NCBI RefSeq assembly: GCF_000374045.1 | Contig: NZ_KB893322.1 | Coordinates: 62,305-126,304, forward strand | Reading direction: 5' to 3' | Source: Segetibacter koreensis DSM 18137 | GTDB lineage: Bacteria > Bacteroidota > Bacteroidia > Chitinophagales > Chitinophagaceae | Length of the DNA stretch: 64,000 nt | Shown: piece by piece, positions 54,624-61,707 of the stretch | Layout: each line of letters begins with the position of its first letter | Position numbering within the stretch: the stretch's first letter is position 1 | Program-made: the position numbers and the translations under genes | The notes under the pieces: model-generated | Told to the model about the DNA's origin: nothing | Seen by the model: only the letters and a program-made list of their open reading frames with translations | The model's database searches: none

Positions 54624-54641
54624 AATAAATAATAACATGGA

Positions 54642-54681
54642 GTGTAGGGCTAGTAAAAAATACTAGCTCTACACCTTTTTT
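54642..54681 (+). terminator. terminator of the small acidic protein gene
   Basis: 14-base arms (54642-54655 and 54661-54674, one G-T pair) around AAAAA, followed by C and six T. A classic intrinsic terminator, separating the small gene from the polyketide operon. Confidence 0.9.
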
Positions 54682-54745
54682 GTTTTAATCAACCTGTTTA
54701 TCGGTATTAATAGATTAAGCATTATATTTATCCATAAAAATACCT

Positions 54746-55609
54746 TTGGTTCATCGCTCCACAATACAACTGCTACGATTTCATTTTTCCTGGTTTTTGA
54801 TGCCTGTTTACTGGTTTGCATTAAGTTTTGTAGAAAATATATATTTACCAAGGGCAATACTCGTATTTATTATCCTTCACCTGTTGATTTATCCTTCAAG
54901 CAATGGTTATAATAGTTTTATGGATAGAGATGCAGGCAGTATAGGTGGTCTTAAAAAGCCACTGACACCTACAAAGCAATTATTTCTGGCGTCTGTTATT
55001 ATGGATGTTATTGCGATTGCTTTGTCGTTGTTTATTTCCACATTGTTTGCTACATGTATTTTTATTTATATTGTCTGTTCACGATTATACAGTTATAGAG
55101 GTGTAAGGTTAAAGAAATATCCAATTATAGGATACTTAACCGTGATCGTAAACCAGGGAGCGCTTACTTTTTTTATGGTATATCATGGTTCAGATATTTT
55201 CCTTACAAATCATATGTCATGGATGGGTTTATTGGCTGCTGCTTTTTTAATCGGTGGCTTTTATCCTATTACCCAGGTCTACCAGCATGAGGCAGATAAA
55301 AAAGATAACGTCACTACTATAAGCATGCTGATGGGGAAAAAAGGAACTTTTATTTTTTGCGGAATCATGTATTTGCTGGCGATGCTAATTTTATATTTAT
55401 ACTACAGTGGTCGCGAACTTTATACGCCGTTTATTGTTTTATTAATCTTTTTATTACCGGTACTCGTATATTTTATGCAATGGTTTTTGCAGGTGTTGAA
55501 AGACGAAAACAAGGCGGATTTTCAGCATACTATGCGGATGAACTGGATTGCCAGTACATGTACCAGTCTTGCATTTTTAACAATAATCCTTATTCATAAA
55601 TTTGGCTAA
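54746..55609 (+). CDS. UbiA family prenyltransferase
   Basis: 287-residue integral membrane prenyltransferase, about eight spans. The first Asp-rich motif that binds the magnesium-diphosphate is NGYNSFMDRDAGSIGG (about residue 53); the second lies in VYQHEADKKDNVTT (about residue 183). It should transfer an isoprenoid chain to an aromatic ring, or a related acceptor. The start is TTG at 54746; the next in-frame ATG would remove LLRFHFSWF, which is typical for the family. The stop overlaps the type III PKS start, so the polyketide phenol could be its acceptor. This is inference from position; some UbiA members act on other lipids. Confidence 0.85.
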   Translation: MVHRSTIQLLRFHFSWFLMPVYWFALSFVENIYLPRAILVFIILHLLIYPSSNGYNSFMDRDAGSIGGLKKPLTPTKQLFLASVIMDVIAIALSLFISTLFATCIFIYIVCSRLYSYRGVRLKKYPIIGYLTVIVNQGALTFFMVYHGSDIFLTNHMSWMGLLAAAFLIGGFYPITQVYQHEADKKDNVTTISMLMGKKGTFIFCGIMYLLAMLILYLYYSGRELYTPFIVLLIFLLPVLVYFMQWFLQVLKDENKADFQHTMRMNWIASTCTSLAFLTIILIHKFG

Positions 55610-56678
55610 AATAATATCAATAGGAACAGCTTTACCTGAGTATTGCCATGAGCAAAACGAGATTTTGAAGTTTATGCAAAAGGCGTACGTGCTGGGTGAA
55701 AGTGAAGCGCGTAAGCTGGCTTTTCTATATAAACAAAGCGAGATACAACAACGATACTCTGTTTTAAATGATTTTACAAAGACGGAAAATGAATGGGATT
55801 TTATCATTCCGGATTATAGCCCTTCTCTTGATGACCGAATGCGACTGTTTCAGCAATATGCGCCTGAGCTTTCTGTTGCTGCTATACAAAATGCAATTAA
55901 CGGTTTTATAGATCCGGGTCAAATTACTCACTTAATTACGGTCAGTTGTACTGGCATGAGCGCTCCTGGTCTTGATTTACAGATTGCAGAAGCATTGCAG
56001 CTTAAATCTAATCTTTTCCGTACGTCCGTTAATTTTATGGGTTGCTATGCTGCCATTCATGCGCTCAAAATGGCGCAGATGATCTGTGATTTTTCGCCAA
56101 ATGCGAATGTCGTTGTTGTGTGTACTGAACTTTGCACCATTCATTTTCAACAAGAGTACACACAGGACAATGCCTCCAGCAGTTTGTTGTTTGGTGATGG
56201 AAGCGCTGCAGTACTCGTTTCCAATACAGTGACTTCTGGTAATGCGTTAACGCTAAAAAGTTTCTATTCCGAGATTTGTTACAAAGGCAAGGAAGATATG
56301 TCGTGGCAGTTGAGCAGCAGTGGTTTTTTAATGAAGCTTAGCTCCTATATTCCTCAACTGATACACGAAGATATATCGGAGTTAGTAAGTAAGGCCTTGA
56401 AACATTGTGATTTGCTAAAGGATGAAATTACTCACTGGTGTCTTCATCCCGGTGGCAAAAAAATACTGGAGGTGATAAAACAACAGCTATCATTAAGTAT
56501 GGAAGACCTTTCGTGCAGCCGGAAAATTCTTTCAGAATATGGCAACATGTCTTCGCCTACAATACTATTTGTATTGAAGGAAATTATGCAAGGTTTGGAA
56601 GAAAAACCCGCTAAAATATTCGGTGTTGCATTTGGTCCGGGGCTAACAATGGAAACCTTTATTGCCTCAAAAGAATGA
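55602..56678 (+). CDS. type III polyketide synthase
   Basis: 358-residue chalcone-synthase-like enzyme. The catalytic triad is complete: Cys116 (TVSCTGMSAPGLD), His282 (WCLHPGGKKIL) and Asn315 (EYGNMSSPT). Also visible are SVNFMGCYAAIHALKMA, LLFGDGSAAVLV and GVAFGPGLTMET. Such bacterial enzymes extend fatty acyl starters with malonyl-CoA to alkylresorcinols, alkylresorcylic acids or pyrones. It starts with TTG (55602) within the end of the UbiA gene, and its stop overlaps the methyltransferase start (ATGA). The neighbours match the logic of phenolic lipid operons such as srsABC of Streptomyces (PKS, methyltransferase, flavoprotein). Confidence 0.93.
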   Translation: MAKIISIGTALPEYCHEQNEILKFMQKAYVLGESEARKLAFLYKQSEIQQRYSVLNDFTKTENEWDFIIPDYSPSLDDRMRLFQQYAPELSVAAIQNAINGFIDPGQITHLITVSCTGMSAPGLDLQIAEALQLKSNLFRTSVNFMGCYAAIHALKMAQMICDFSPNANVVVVCTELCTIHFQQEYTQDNASSSLLFGDGSAAVLVSNTVTSGNALTLKSFYSEICYKGKEDMSWQLSSSGFLMKLSSYIPQLIHEDISELVSKALKHCDLLKDEITHWCLHPGGKKILEVIKQQLSLSMEDLSCSRKILSEYGNMSSPTILFVLKEIMQGLEEKPAKIFGVAFGPGLTMETFIASKE

Positions 56679-57373
56679 CTTTTTCACGGAGGTCATATCA
56701 AAAAGAATTGCTCGACCAGGACGAAATTCCATTTGCTGATATTCAGCAGAATATGAAGGAACTGGATTTTATTAATACATGGCTCGGTGGTCATGCCATA
56801 ACTGTTGCTGCTTTTAAACTTTTATCCCGTGGAAAAAAGGAAATTTCTGTTTGTGAAATAGGCTGTGGAGGAGGTGACAATCTGGTAGCAATATACAATT
56901 GGTGCCAGAAAAAACATATTCAACTTTTAATCACCGGCATCGATATAAAAGAAGAATGTATCGATTATGCAAAAAGCCGTAAAACTCTTTCTTCAACGAC
57001 ATGGATAACAAATGATTATAAAAAAGTGCTTTTCGACACCAAGCCCGACATCATATTCTCAAGCTTGTTTTGCCATCATTTTGCTGATGAGGAGCTAATA
57101 TTACAAATTAACTGGATGAAACAGAATAGTAAAATCGGCTTTTTTATAAATGATTTGCATCGAAACTTCCTCGCATATCATTCTATTAAATTGTTAACCC
57201 GGCTTTTTTCAAAATCTTATCTTGTAAAAAGTGATGCACCTTTAAGTGTTGCAAGAGGATTTAAGAGGAATGAATTGAAGAGGTTATGCAGTGAAGCAAG
57301 GACAGGCAAGGCTACAGTGACGTGGAAATGGGCTTTTCGTTACCTTATAATGTATGAACATGAAGGAGCATAA
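56675..57373 (+). CDS. class I SAM-dependent methyltransferase
   Basis: 232-residue methyltransferase. SAM motif VCEIGCGGGDNLVAI (about residue 61), the acidic loop TGIDIKEECIDYAK (about 90) and IIFSSLFCHHFADEE (about 128) as in Methyltransf_11/25-type enzymes. Its place between the type III PKS and the FAD enzyme suggests it methylates the polyketide phenol or a derived hydroquinone. Start overlaps the PKS stop by four bases, and its end overlaps the FAD gene by 20 bases or 14 if the later ATG is used. Confidence 0.88.
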   Translation: MTFSRRSYQKELLDQDEIPFADIQQNMKELDFINTWLGGHAITVAAFKLLSRGKKEISVCEIGCGGGDNLVAIYNWCQKKHIQLLITGIDIKEECIDYAKSRKTLSSTTWITNDYKKVLFDTKPDIIFSSLFCHHFADEELILQINWMKQNSKIGFFINDLHRNFLAYHSIKLLTRLFSKSYLVKSDAPLSVARGFKRNELKRLCSEARTGKATVTWKWAFRYLIMYEHEGA

Positions 57374-58499
57374 GCGATATGATATTGCCATAATTGGCGG
57401 TGGACTTGCCGGCCTATGTCTCGCTATTCAATGCGTTGAAAAGCACTATAACGTAATACTTTTCGAGAAGGAAGAATATCCTTTTCATAAAGTATGCGGC
57501 GAATACATAAGCCTTGAAAGCTGGGATTTCCTGCAAACATTAGGGGTTCCATTACCTGAGTTAAATTTACCTATTATAAAAACCCTGCAAGTAACAGACG
57601 CTAAGGGTGAAGCTTATACTTTTAATCTTCCGCTTGGGGGATTTGGTGTCAGCCGCTTTTCTTTGGATAGTTTACTCTATCATATTGCTTTAACTAAAGG
57701 AGTCGAGATTTGCACAAACAGCAAAGTAAATAGTATTGAGTATAACAACGAGGAATTTACAATTTGCAGCTTAAAAAAAACAGTAAGGGCTAAAGTTGCG
57801 GCTGGCACTTTTGGAAAACGAAGTAATCTTGATATTAAATGGAACAGAACTTTTACAAGGCAAAAGCCTAATTCCTTAAATAATTATATCGGTATAAAAT
57901 ACCACGTTCGTTATAACCATCCTACAGATCATATTTATTTGCACAACTTTTATAAGGGCTACTGTGGAATCTCGAAGATTGAAGAAGATAAAAGTTGTCT
58001 TTGCTATCTAACTACAGCGCAAAACCTAAAAAATTGTGGAAACTCTGTTTCGGAAATGGAACGTCAGGTCTTATATAAAAATCCATTGCTTAAAGAAATT
58101 TTTGATTCGGCTGAATTTTTATACGAAGAGCCTCTTGCCATTTCTCAAATAAGTTTTGATAAAAAATTGCAGGTTGAAAATCACGTATTAATGCTGGGAG
58201 ACGCAGCGGGAATGATAAGTCCGTTGTGTGGAAACGGAATGAGTATGGCAATGCATTCAGCAAAATTAGCTTTTGAAAAAATACACCTCTTTCTTATAAA
58301 TAGCATTTCTAGGAGGCAGATGGAAAAAGATTACAGTGAAACCTGGAAAAGACATTTTTTCAAAAGATTGTGGATGGGAAGAAATGTACAAAAGCTTTTT
58401 GGTGGAGAAGTTTCTACGTCACTTTTTCTTAAATCCATGCATTCGTTTCCTCTTTTATCATCGTTGGTCATACGTTCAACTCACGGTCAGCCATTTTGA
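57354..58499 (+). CDS. FAD-dependent oxidoreductase of the PKS operon
   Basis: 381-residue flavoprotein of the geranylgeranyl reductase/PHBH superfamily. FAD dinucleotide motif IAIIGGGLAGLCLAI with FEKEEYPFHKVCGEYIS, and the second FAD motif MLGDAAGMISPLCGNGMSMAM near residue 284. Such enzymes hydroxylate aromatic rings or reduce isoprenoid double bonds; with a type III PKS and a UbiA enzyme in the operon both are possible. An ATG at 57360 is an alternative start, two codons later and preceded by a better-spaced region. Last gene of the operon. Confidence 0.87.
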   Translation: MNMKEHKRYDIAIIGGGLAGLCLAIQCVEKHYNVILFEKEEYPFHKVCGEYISLESWDFLQTLGVPLPELNLPIIKTLQVTDAKGEAYTFNLPLGGFGVSRFSLDSLLYHIALTKGVEICTNSKVNSIEYNNEEFTICSLKKTVRAKVAAGTFGKRSNLDIKWNRTFTRQKPNSLNNYIGIKYHVRYNHPTDHIYLHNFYKGYCGISKIEEDKSCLCYLTTAQNLKNCGNSVSEMERQVLYKNPLLKEIFDSAEFLYEEPLAISQISFDKKLQVENHVLMLGDAAGMISPLCGNGMSMAMHSAKLAFEKIHLFLINSISRRQMEKDYSETWKRHFFKRLWMGRNVQKLFGGEVSTSLFLKSMHSFPLLSSLVIRSTHGQPF

Positions 58500-58534
58500 C
58501 TAAACATAAATCATTCACTTGTCATAAATAAAAA

Positions 58535-58563
58535 AGCTGCCCGATCATATAAATCAGGCAGCT
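58535..58563 (-). terminator. terminator between convergent genes
   Basis: Arms AGCTGCC (58535-58541) and GGCAGCT (58557-58563) with extra pairing inside after one mismatch. On the minus strand a T-run follows, so it terminates the acidic protein gene; the FAD gene on the plus strand may use it too. Confidence 0.75.
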
Positions 58564-58581
58564 CTTACTCCTAAAACAAAA

Positions 58582-58965
58582 CTACATTACCGGAATTTTC
58601 TTCTTTGTATCATCTGGATCATCTCCTATCTCAATTTCTGTAAAAGGATCGTCGTCATCACTGTCATCATCTTCATCGCTGTCATCATCATCCTCATCAC
58701 TCATAATGGTGCTGTTGAGCATTGTCATCCCCTTTCCATTCTGTACAGGGCTTTCATTTGCGACCTTTGTGTTATTATTTGCCTCCTCAATGTACTCTTG
58801 CTCATCATCTGCTTTTTCGTATGGTCTTTCTTCTTCATGCTCTACCACGCCTTCTCCATCCTGTACCTGGCTATCTCCGGTAGTTTTGCTATTGCTCTTT
58901 CCATCAGTTGAAGAAGTTTTAGTATCTTCTGAACTATTCGTATCTACGTTATATGATTCTTCCAT
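58582..58965 (-). CDS. acidic disordered protein
   Basis: 127-residue, very acidic protein with no hydrophobic core. An Asp run (SDEDDDDSDEDDDSDDDD, about residues 88-105) precedes the end TEIEIGDDPDDTKKKIPVM. Two related segments are seen inside: DSQVQDGEGV (about 31) and ESPVQNGKGM (about 71), an internal duplication. YIEEANN recalls EEIEEAN in the protein at 54291. Function unknown; it may bind cations or be a stress protein, but nothing shows this directly. The terminator downstream supports expression. Confidence 0.7.
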   Translation of the reverse strand: MEESYNVDTNSSEDTKTSSTDGKSNSKTTGDSQVQDGEGVVEHEEERPYEKADDEQEYIEEANNNTKVANESPVQNGKGMTMLNSTIMSDEDDDDSDEDDDSDDDDPFTEIEIGDDPDDTKKKIPVM

Positions 58966-59031
58966 AAAGAATTTTTAAGAATTAATAGTATTAATGCAAC
59001 TAAAAAACTATACCTCCATCTTAAATTCTGC

Positions 59032-59382
59032 TTATTTCAAAAACTTATCTATTTGCGAGATAGATATGGGCTTTTCCACTACATCAATTTTTGTATCACA
59101 ACTGCTATAATCAGGTTTATTTCCAATCTTATTAGCACTTATCAAGAACAAGTGAACTCCAGGAGCGGCGTCGATAATATTTTTAGCAGCAGGCCAACCT
59201 AAACCGTCAGGAAGATTGTTGTCAAGTATCACTATATCGGGCAAATAATCATGCACAAGCAGTAATCCATCCTGCAGGGTGTGTGAAATACTAACATCGC
59301 AATTTTTTTTGGATAAATAGAATTGCATTAGTAAACAAAAATCGACCTCATCATCTATTATTAATACTTTCTTCTTACCCAT
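59032..59382 (-). CDS. single-domain response regulator
   Basis: 116-residue receiver domain without an output domain. The acidic pair is in LIIDDEVDFC, the phospho-acceptor Asp in DIVILDNNLPDGLGW (about residue 54), the Thr/Ser position is in LFLISANK and the Lys in VVEKPISI. It passes phosphate to or from an unknown partner; the histidine kinase at 61708-63135 is nearby but not adjacent, so pairing is uncertain. No DNA-binding part means an effect through protein contact or a phosphorelay. Confidence 0.87.
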   Translation of the reverse strand: MGKKKVLIIDDEVDFCLLMQFYLSKKNCDVSISHTLQDGLLLVHDYLPDIVILDNNLPDGLGWPAAKNIIDAAPGVHLFLISANKIGNKPDYSSCDTKIDVVEKPISISQIDKFLK

Positions 59383-59728
59383 AAATTTTAAAGTGAAAAA
59401 ATACTGCCAATCGTTTTACGAAAACATTTTCAAAAAATGATCATACTTGTAGAAACAATTTCACAACGCTGGATAAAAGTTAATAAAAATATGTACAAAA
59501 ATTCACGCAATCTGCGCATTGTGTGTGCGTGACTAGTTTTTCAAAGTTGAATTTGAAAAATTGTTTTTTTAATAATAAAAGTAAAAAACGAACCTGTCTT
59601 TCCTCTAAGCTTTTTACAGAAAAAACACAAGTAAAACCTTTCAAAAATATTGATTTTCATTGTAATAGGAACAATAAAATGATAAAGTCGGCATTGATAT
59701 TGCTTAATACTTGAAAAATCGAATTAGT
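59383..59728. other. divergent promoter region
   Basis: About 345 bases between the response regulator (leftward) and the barrel protein (rightward), AT-rich. A CACGCA/TGCGTG pair near 59503-59532 could form a weak hairpin. No coding frame is supported. Confidence 0.4.
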
Positions 59729-60313
59729 ATGAAAAAGTTATTATTAGCAGTTATTATTTGCAGTAGTTTTTGTTTTACAGCTATGGCACAAAGCAAATTC
59801 TCATTGGGTCCCAACGCAGGGTTTGGCCATACATGGGTCTCCAATTCTAACAACGCAAAATTTAAATTAGCTGCAAATGCGGGTGTAGCAATGGTATATA
59901 GTGCTACCGAACATTTTGGTATTGGGTTAGATGCGAAGTACTCATATGAAGGTGTGAAAACAGGCTCAGGCGCAGCTAACGCTCTCGACCTTAATTATTT
60001 TAGATTTCCACTAAAAGCTATATATTTTTTCAATAATTATGGAAATCAATTCAGACCAAAGATTTTTGCAGGTCCTTCATTTGGCTTTTTGTCATCTGCA
60101 AAGACAAATGGTGTAAATGTCAAAAGCCTGTATAATTCATCAGACGTTGGTATAACCGCCGGTGCAGGTTTTAACTATCGGTTGGTTAAGAACAGCTGGT
60201 TTACTGCCGATATTAATTATTTACATGGGCTTTCAGATGTTACTAAAGACGCCTCTATAAAAAACCATAACAGAAACTTACAATTGAACGTAGGGGTAAA
60301 CTTCGGATTATAA
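59729..60313 (+). CDS. outer membrane beta-barrel protein (PorT-like)
   Basis: 194-residue exported protein. The signal peptide is MKKLLLAVIICSSFCFTAMAQ. The mature part has the alternating pattern of a small eight-strand barrel: KFSLGPNAGFGHTWVSN, FGIGLDAKYSYEGVKTG, FRFPLKAIYFFNNYG, FAGPSFGFLSSAK, GITAGAGFNYRLVKN, ending NLQLNVGVNFGL. It is of the Bacteroidota outer-membrane beta-barrel (PorT/OMP_b-brl_2) group. The TTG at 59711 opens the frame, but the ATG at 59729 starts the signal peptide. Followed by a clear terminator. Confidence 0.85.
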   Translation: MKKLLLAVIICSSFCFTAMAQSKFSLGPNAGFGHTWVSNSNNAKFKLAANAGVAMVYSATEHFGIGLDAKYSYEGVKTGSGAANALDLNYFRFPLKAIYFFNNYGNQFRPKIFAGPSFGFLSSAKTNGVNVKSLYNSSDVGITAGAGFNYRLVKNSWFTADINYLHGLSDVTKDASIKNHNRNLQLNVGVNFGL

Positions 60314-60331
60314 ACTATTTTAAATAATTGT

Positions 60332-60356
60332 ATTGCCCCTACCGGGGCAATTTTTA
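60332..60356 (+). terminator. terminator after barrel gene
   Basis: ATTGCCCC, loop TACC, GGGGCAAT followed by TTTTATT. An intrinsic terminator 19 bases after the stop. Confidence 0.9.
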
Positions 60357-60379
60357 TTAATTCAATAAATATACTTATC

Positions 60380-61066
60380 ATGAAAAAGATAAATGTAGTG
60401 CACTTCATAGTTTTTCTTGTATTTGCCGGCTTACTGGTCTCAGGTTGTAAAAGCATGAATAAGACACAAAAAGGTGCAGTTATAGGTGCAGCAGGTGGTG
60501 CAGCCGTTGGTGCAGGTGTGGGTAAAGCTGCACATAACACGGCCTTAGGAGCAATAATAGGCGCTGCAGTAGGAGGTGTTACCGGCGGCATTATTGGTAA
60601 ACAAATGGATAAACAAGCTACAGAAATAGCCCAAATTCCGGGGGCGGAAGTAAAACGTGTGGGAGAAGGTATTAATGTAACTTTTGAATCAGGAGTTTTA
60701 TTTGATGTAGACCAGTCGACAATCAGCACAACTGCGCAATCAAAAATTAAAAATCTTGCTGAAGTTTTTAAAAAATACCCTGATTCTTATATTTTGATTG
60801 AAGGTCATACCGATGCTTCTGGTTCTGCTGAGCACAATATGGAATTATCTGAAAAAAGGGCAAAAGCTGTTGCCGATTATCTTGAAACCCAAAATGTGGC
60901 AGCAGAAAGAATAAAAACTGCGTGGTACGGAGAAACACAACCGAAATTTCCCAATGATACAGAAGCAAACAAGGCTCAGAACAGAAGAGTTGAATTTGCT
61001 ATTTACGCGAATGAAAATTTAATTGAAAAGGCGAAGAAGCAAGGTGCGGGTGCAGGGTCCCAGTAA
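60380..61066 (+). CDS. OmpA-like lipoprotein with glycine zipper
   Basis: 228-residue outer membrane lipoprotein. The signal ends in the lipobox LVSGC (Cys near residue 23). Residues about 33-75 form a glycine zipper (AVIGAAGGAAVGAGVGKAA, ALGAIIGAAVGGVTGGIIG). The OmpA peptidoglycan-binding domain covers about 95-210: VTFESGVLFDVDQSTIS, ILIEGHTDASGSAEHNMELSEKRAKAV and NKAQNRRVEFAI with the Asp and Arg that bind diaminopimelate. It probably anchors the outer membrane to the wall. Own terminator follows. Confidence 0.92.
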   Translation: MKKINVVHFIVFLVFAGLLVSGCKSMNKTQKGAVIGAAGGAAVGAGVGKAAHNTALGAIIGAAVGGVTGGIIGKQMDKQATEIAQIPGAEVKRVGEGINVTFESGVLFDVDQSTISTTAQSKIKNLAEVFKKYPDSYILIEGHTDASGSAEHNMELSEKRAKAVADYLETQNVAAERIKTAWYGETQPKFPNDTEANKAQNRRVEFAIYANENLIEKAKKQGAGAGSQ

Positions 61067-61079
61067 CGATGAAACTTAT

Positions 61080-61110
61080 AAAAAAACTGCTTTAAAGAAA
61101 GCGGTTTTTT
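61080..61110 (+). terminator. terminator after OmpA-like gene
   Basis: ACTGCTTT, loop AAAG, AAAGCGGT (one T-G pair), followed by T residues; 19 bases after the stop. Confidence 0.85.
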
Positions 61111-61142
61111 TATTTTCTGTGTATCAGACCATCAAGATATAT

Positions 61143-61174
61143 AAAAAAAGTGCAGCATAATCTGCACTTTTTTT
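61143..61174 (-). terminator. terminator of DUF1328 gene
   Basis: Perfect 13-base arms AAAAAAAGTGCAG and CTGCACTTTTTTT with loop CATAAT. It ends in T on both strands, so it may work both ways; it lies 24 bases after the stop of the small minus-strand gene. Confidence 0.85.
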
Positions 61175-61197
61175 ATATATCTTTTTTACTTTACTTA

Positions 61198-61362
61198 TTA
61201 ATCTATAGTTTTTCTTCCCGAAATAAGAGAAAGAAGAAACAATACGATAAAAATAAAGAATAGTACTTTTGCAATGCCTGCAGCGCCGGCAGCAATTCCG
61301 CCAAAGCCAAAAACAGCCGCTATAATGGCGATGATTAAAAAGGTGATTGTCCAGCGTAACAT
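61198..61362 (-). CDS. DUF1328 (YtjA-like) small membrane protein
   Basis: 54-residue protein read directly from the minus strand: it starts [20 protein letters not shown], continues [16 protein letters not shown] and ends [12 protein letters not shown]. Two membrane spans (about 5-22 and 28-48) around a Gly/Ala-rich turn match the DUF1328/YtjA family, which is of unknown function and found in many bacteria. Own terminator downstream. It is divergent from nothing else and stands alone. Confidence 0.85.
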   Translation of the reverse strand: MLRWTITFLIIAIIAAVFGFGGIAAGAAGIAKVLFFIFIVLFLLSLISGRKTID

Positions 61363-61707
61363 AAAATAATTTTTTAGGTTTTTTAAATGTTATTTCTACC
61401 ATTCTCATTAGTAAAATAATCATACCATTTTCTCTCACTGTTAGTGAAACCTTTTCTACATTCCTCAATAAGATTGCTTCCACGTATCATCAGGTATAAT
61501 ATTTTATTTATTAGCCATATTACAAGTAATACCTATGAAAGCATCTGGAAGATTTTTAAAAAATGCGTTAGAATGTATGACTCAGTGTGTACTGTTGCCG
61601 GGGGTAGAATTACATTTTGAAGACGTTATACTTTTCTATAGTAAAAATATAGGAGTAATAATCAGAAAACACAAAAGAGTTAAATAATATTAACCTATCA
61701 TTTGTCT
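61363..61707. other. intergenic region between DUF1328 and kinase genes
   Basis: About 345 bases, AT-rich. The left part must hold the DUF1328 promoter; the right part carries only the weak small frame at 61535-61687. No terminator for the histidine kinase gene was seen. Confidence 0.4.
61535..61687 (+). CDS. possible 50-residue protein (weak)
   Basis: ATG-started frame of 50 codons: MKASGRFLKNALECMTQC, then LLPGVELHFEDVILFYSKN and a basic end IIRKHKRVK. Composition is plausible and the local GC is higher than its flanks, but there is no ribosome binding site and no family is recognised. It is antisense to nothing and may be a chance frame. Confidence 0.25.
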   Translation: MKASGRFLKNALECMTQCVLLPGVELHFEDVILFYSKNIGVIIRKHKRVK

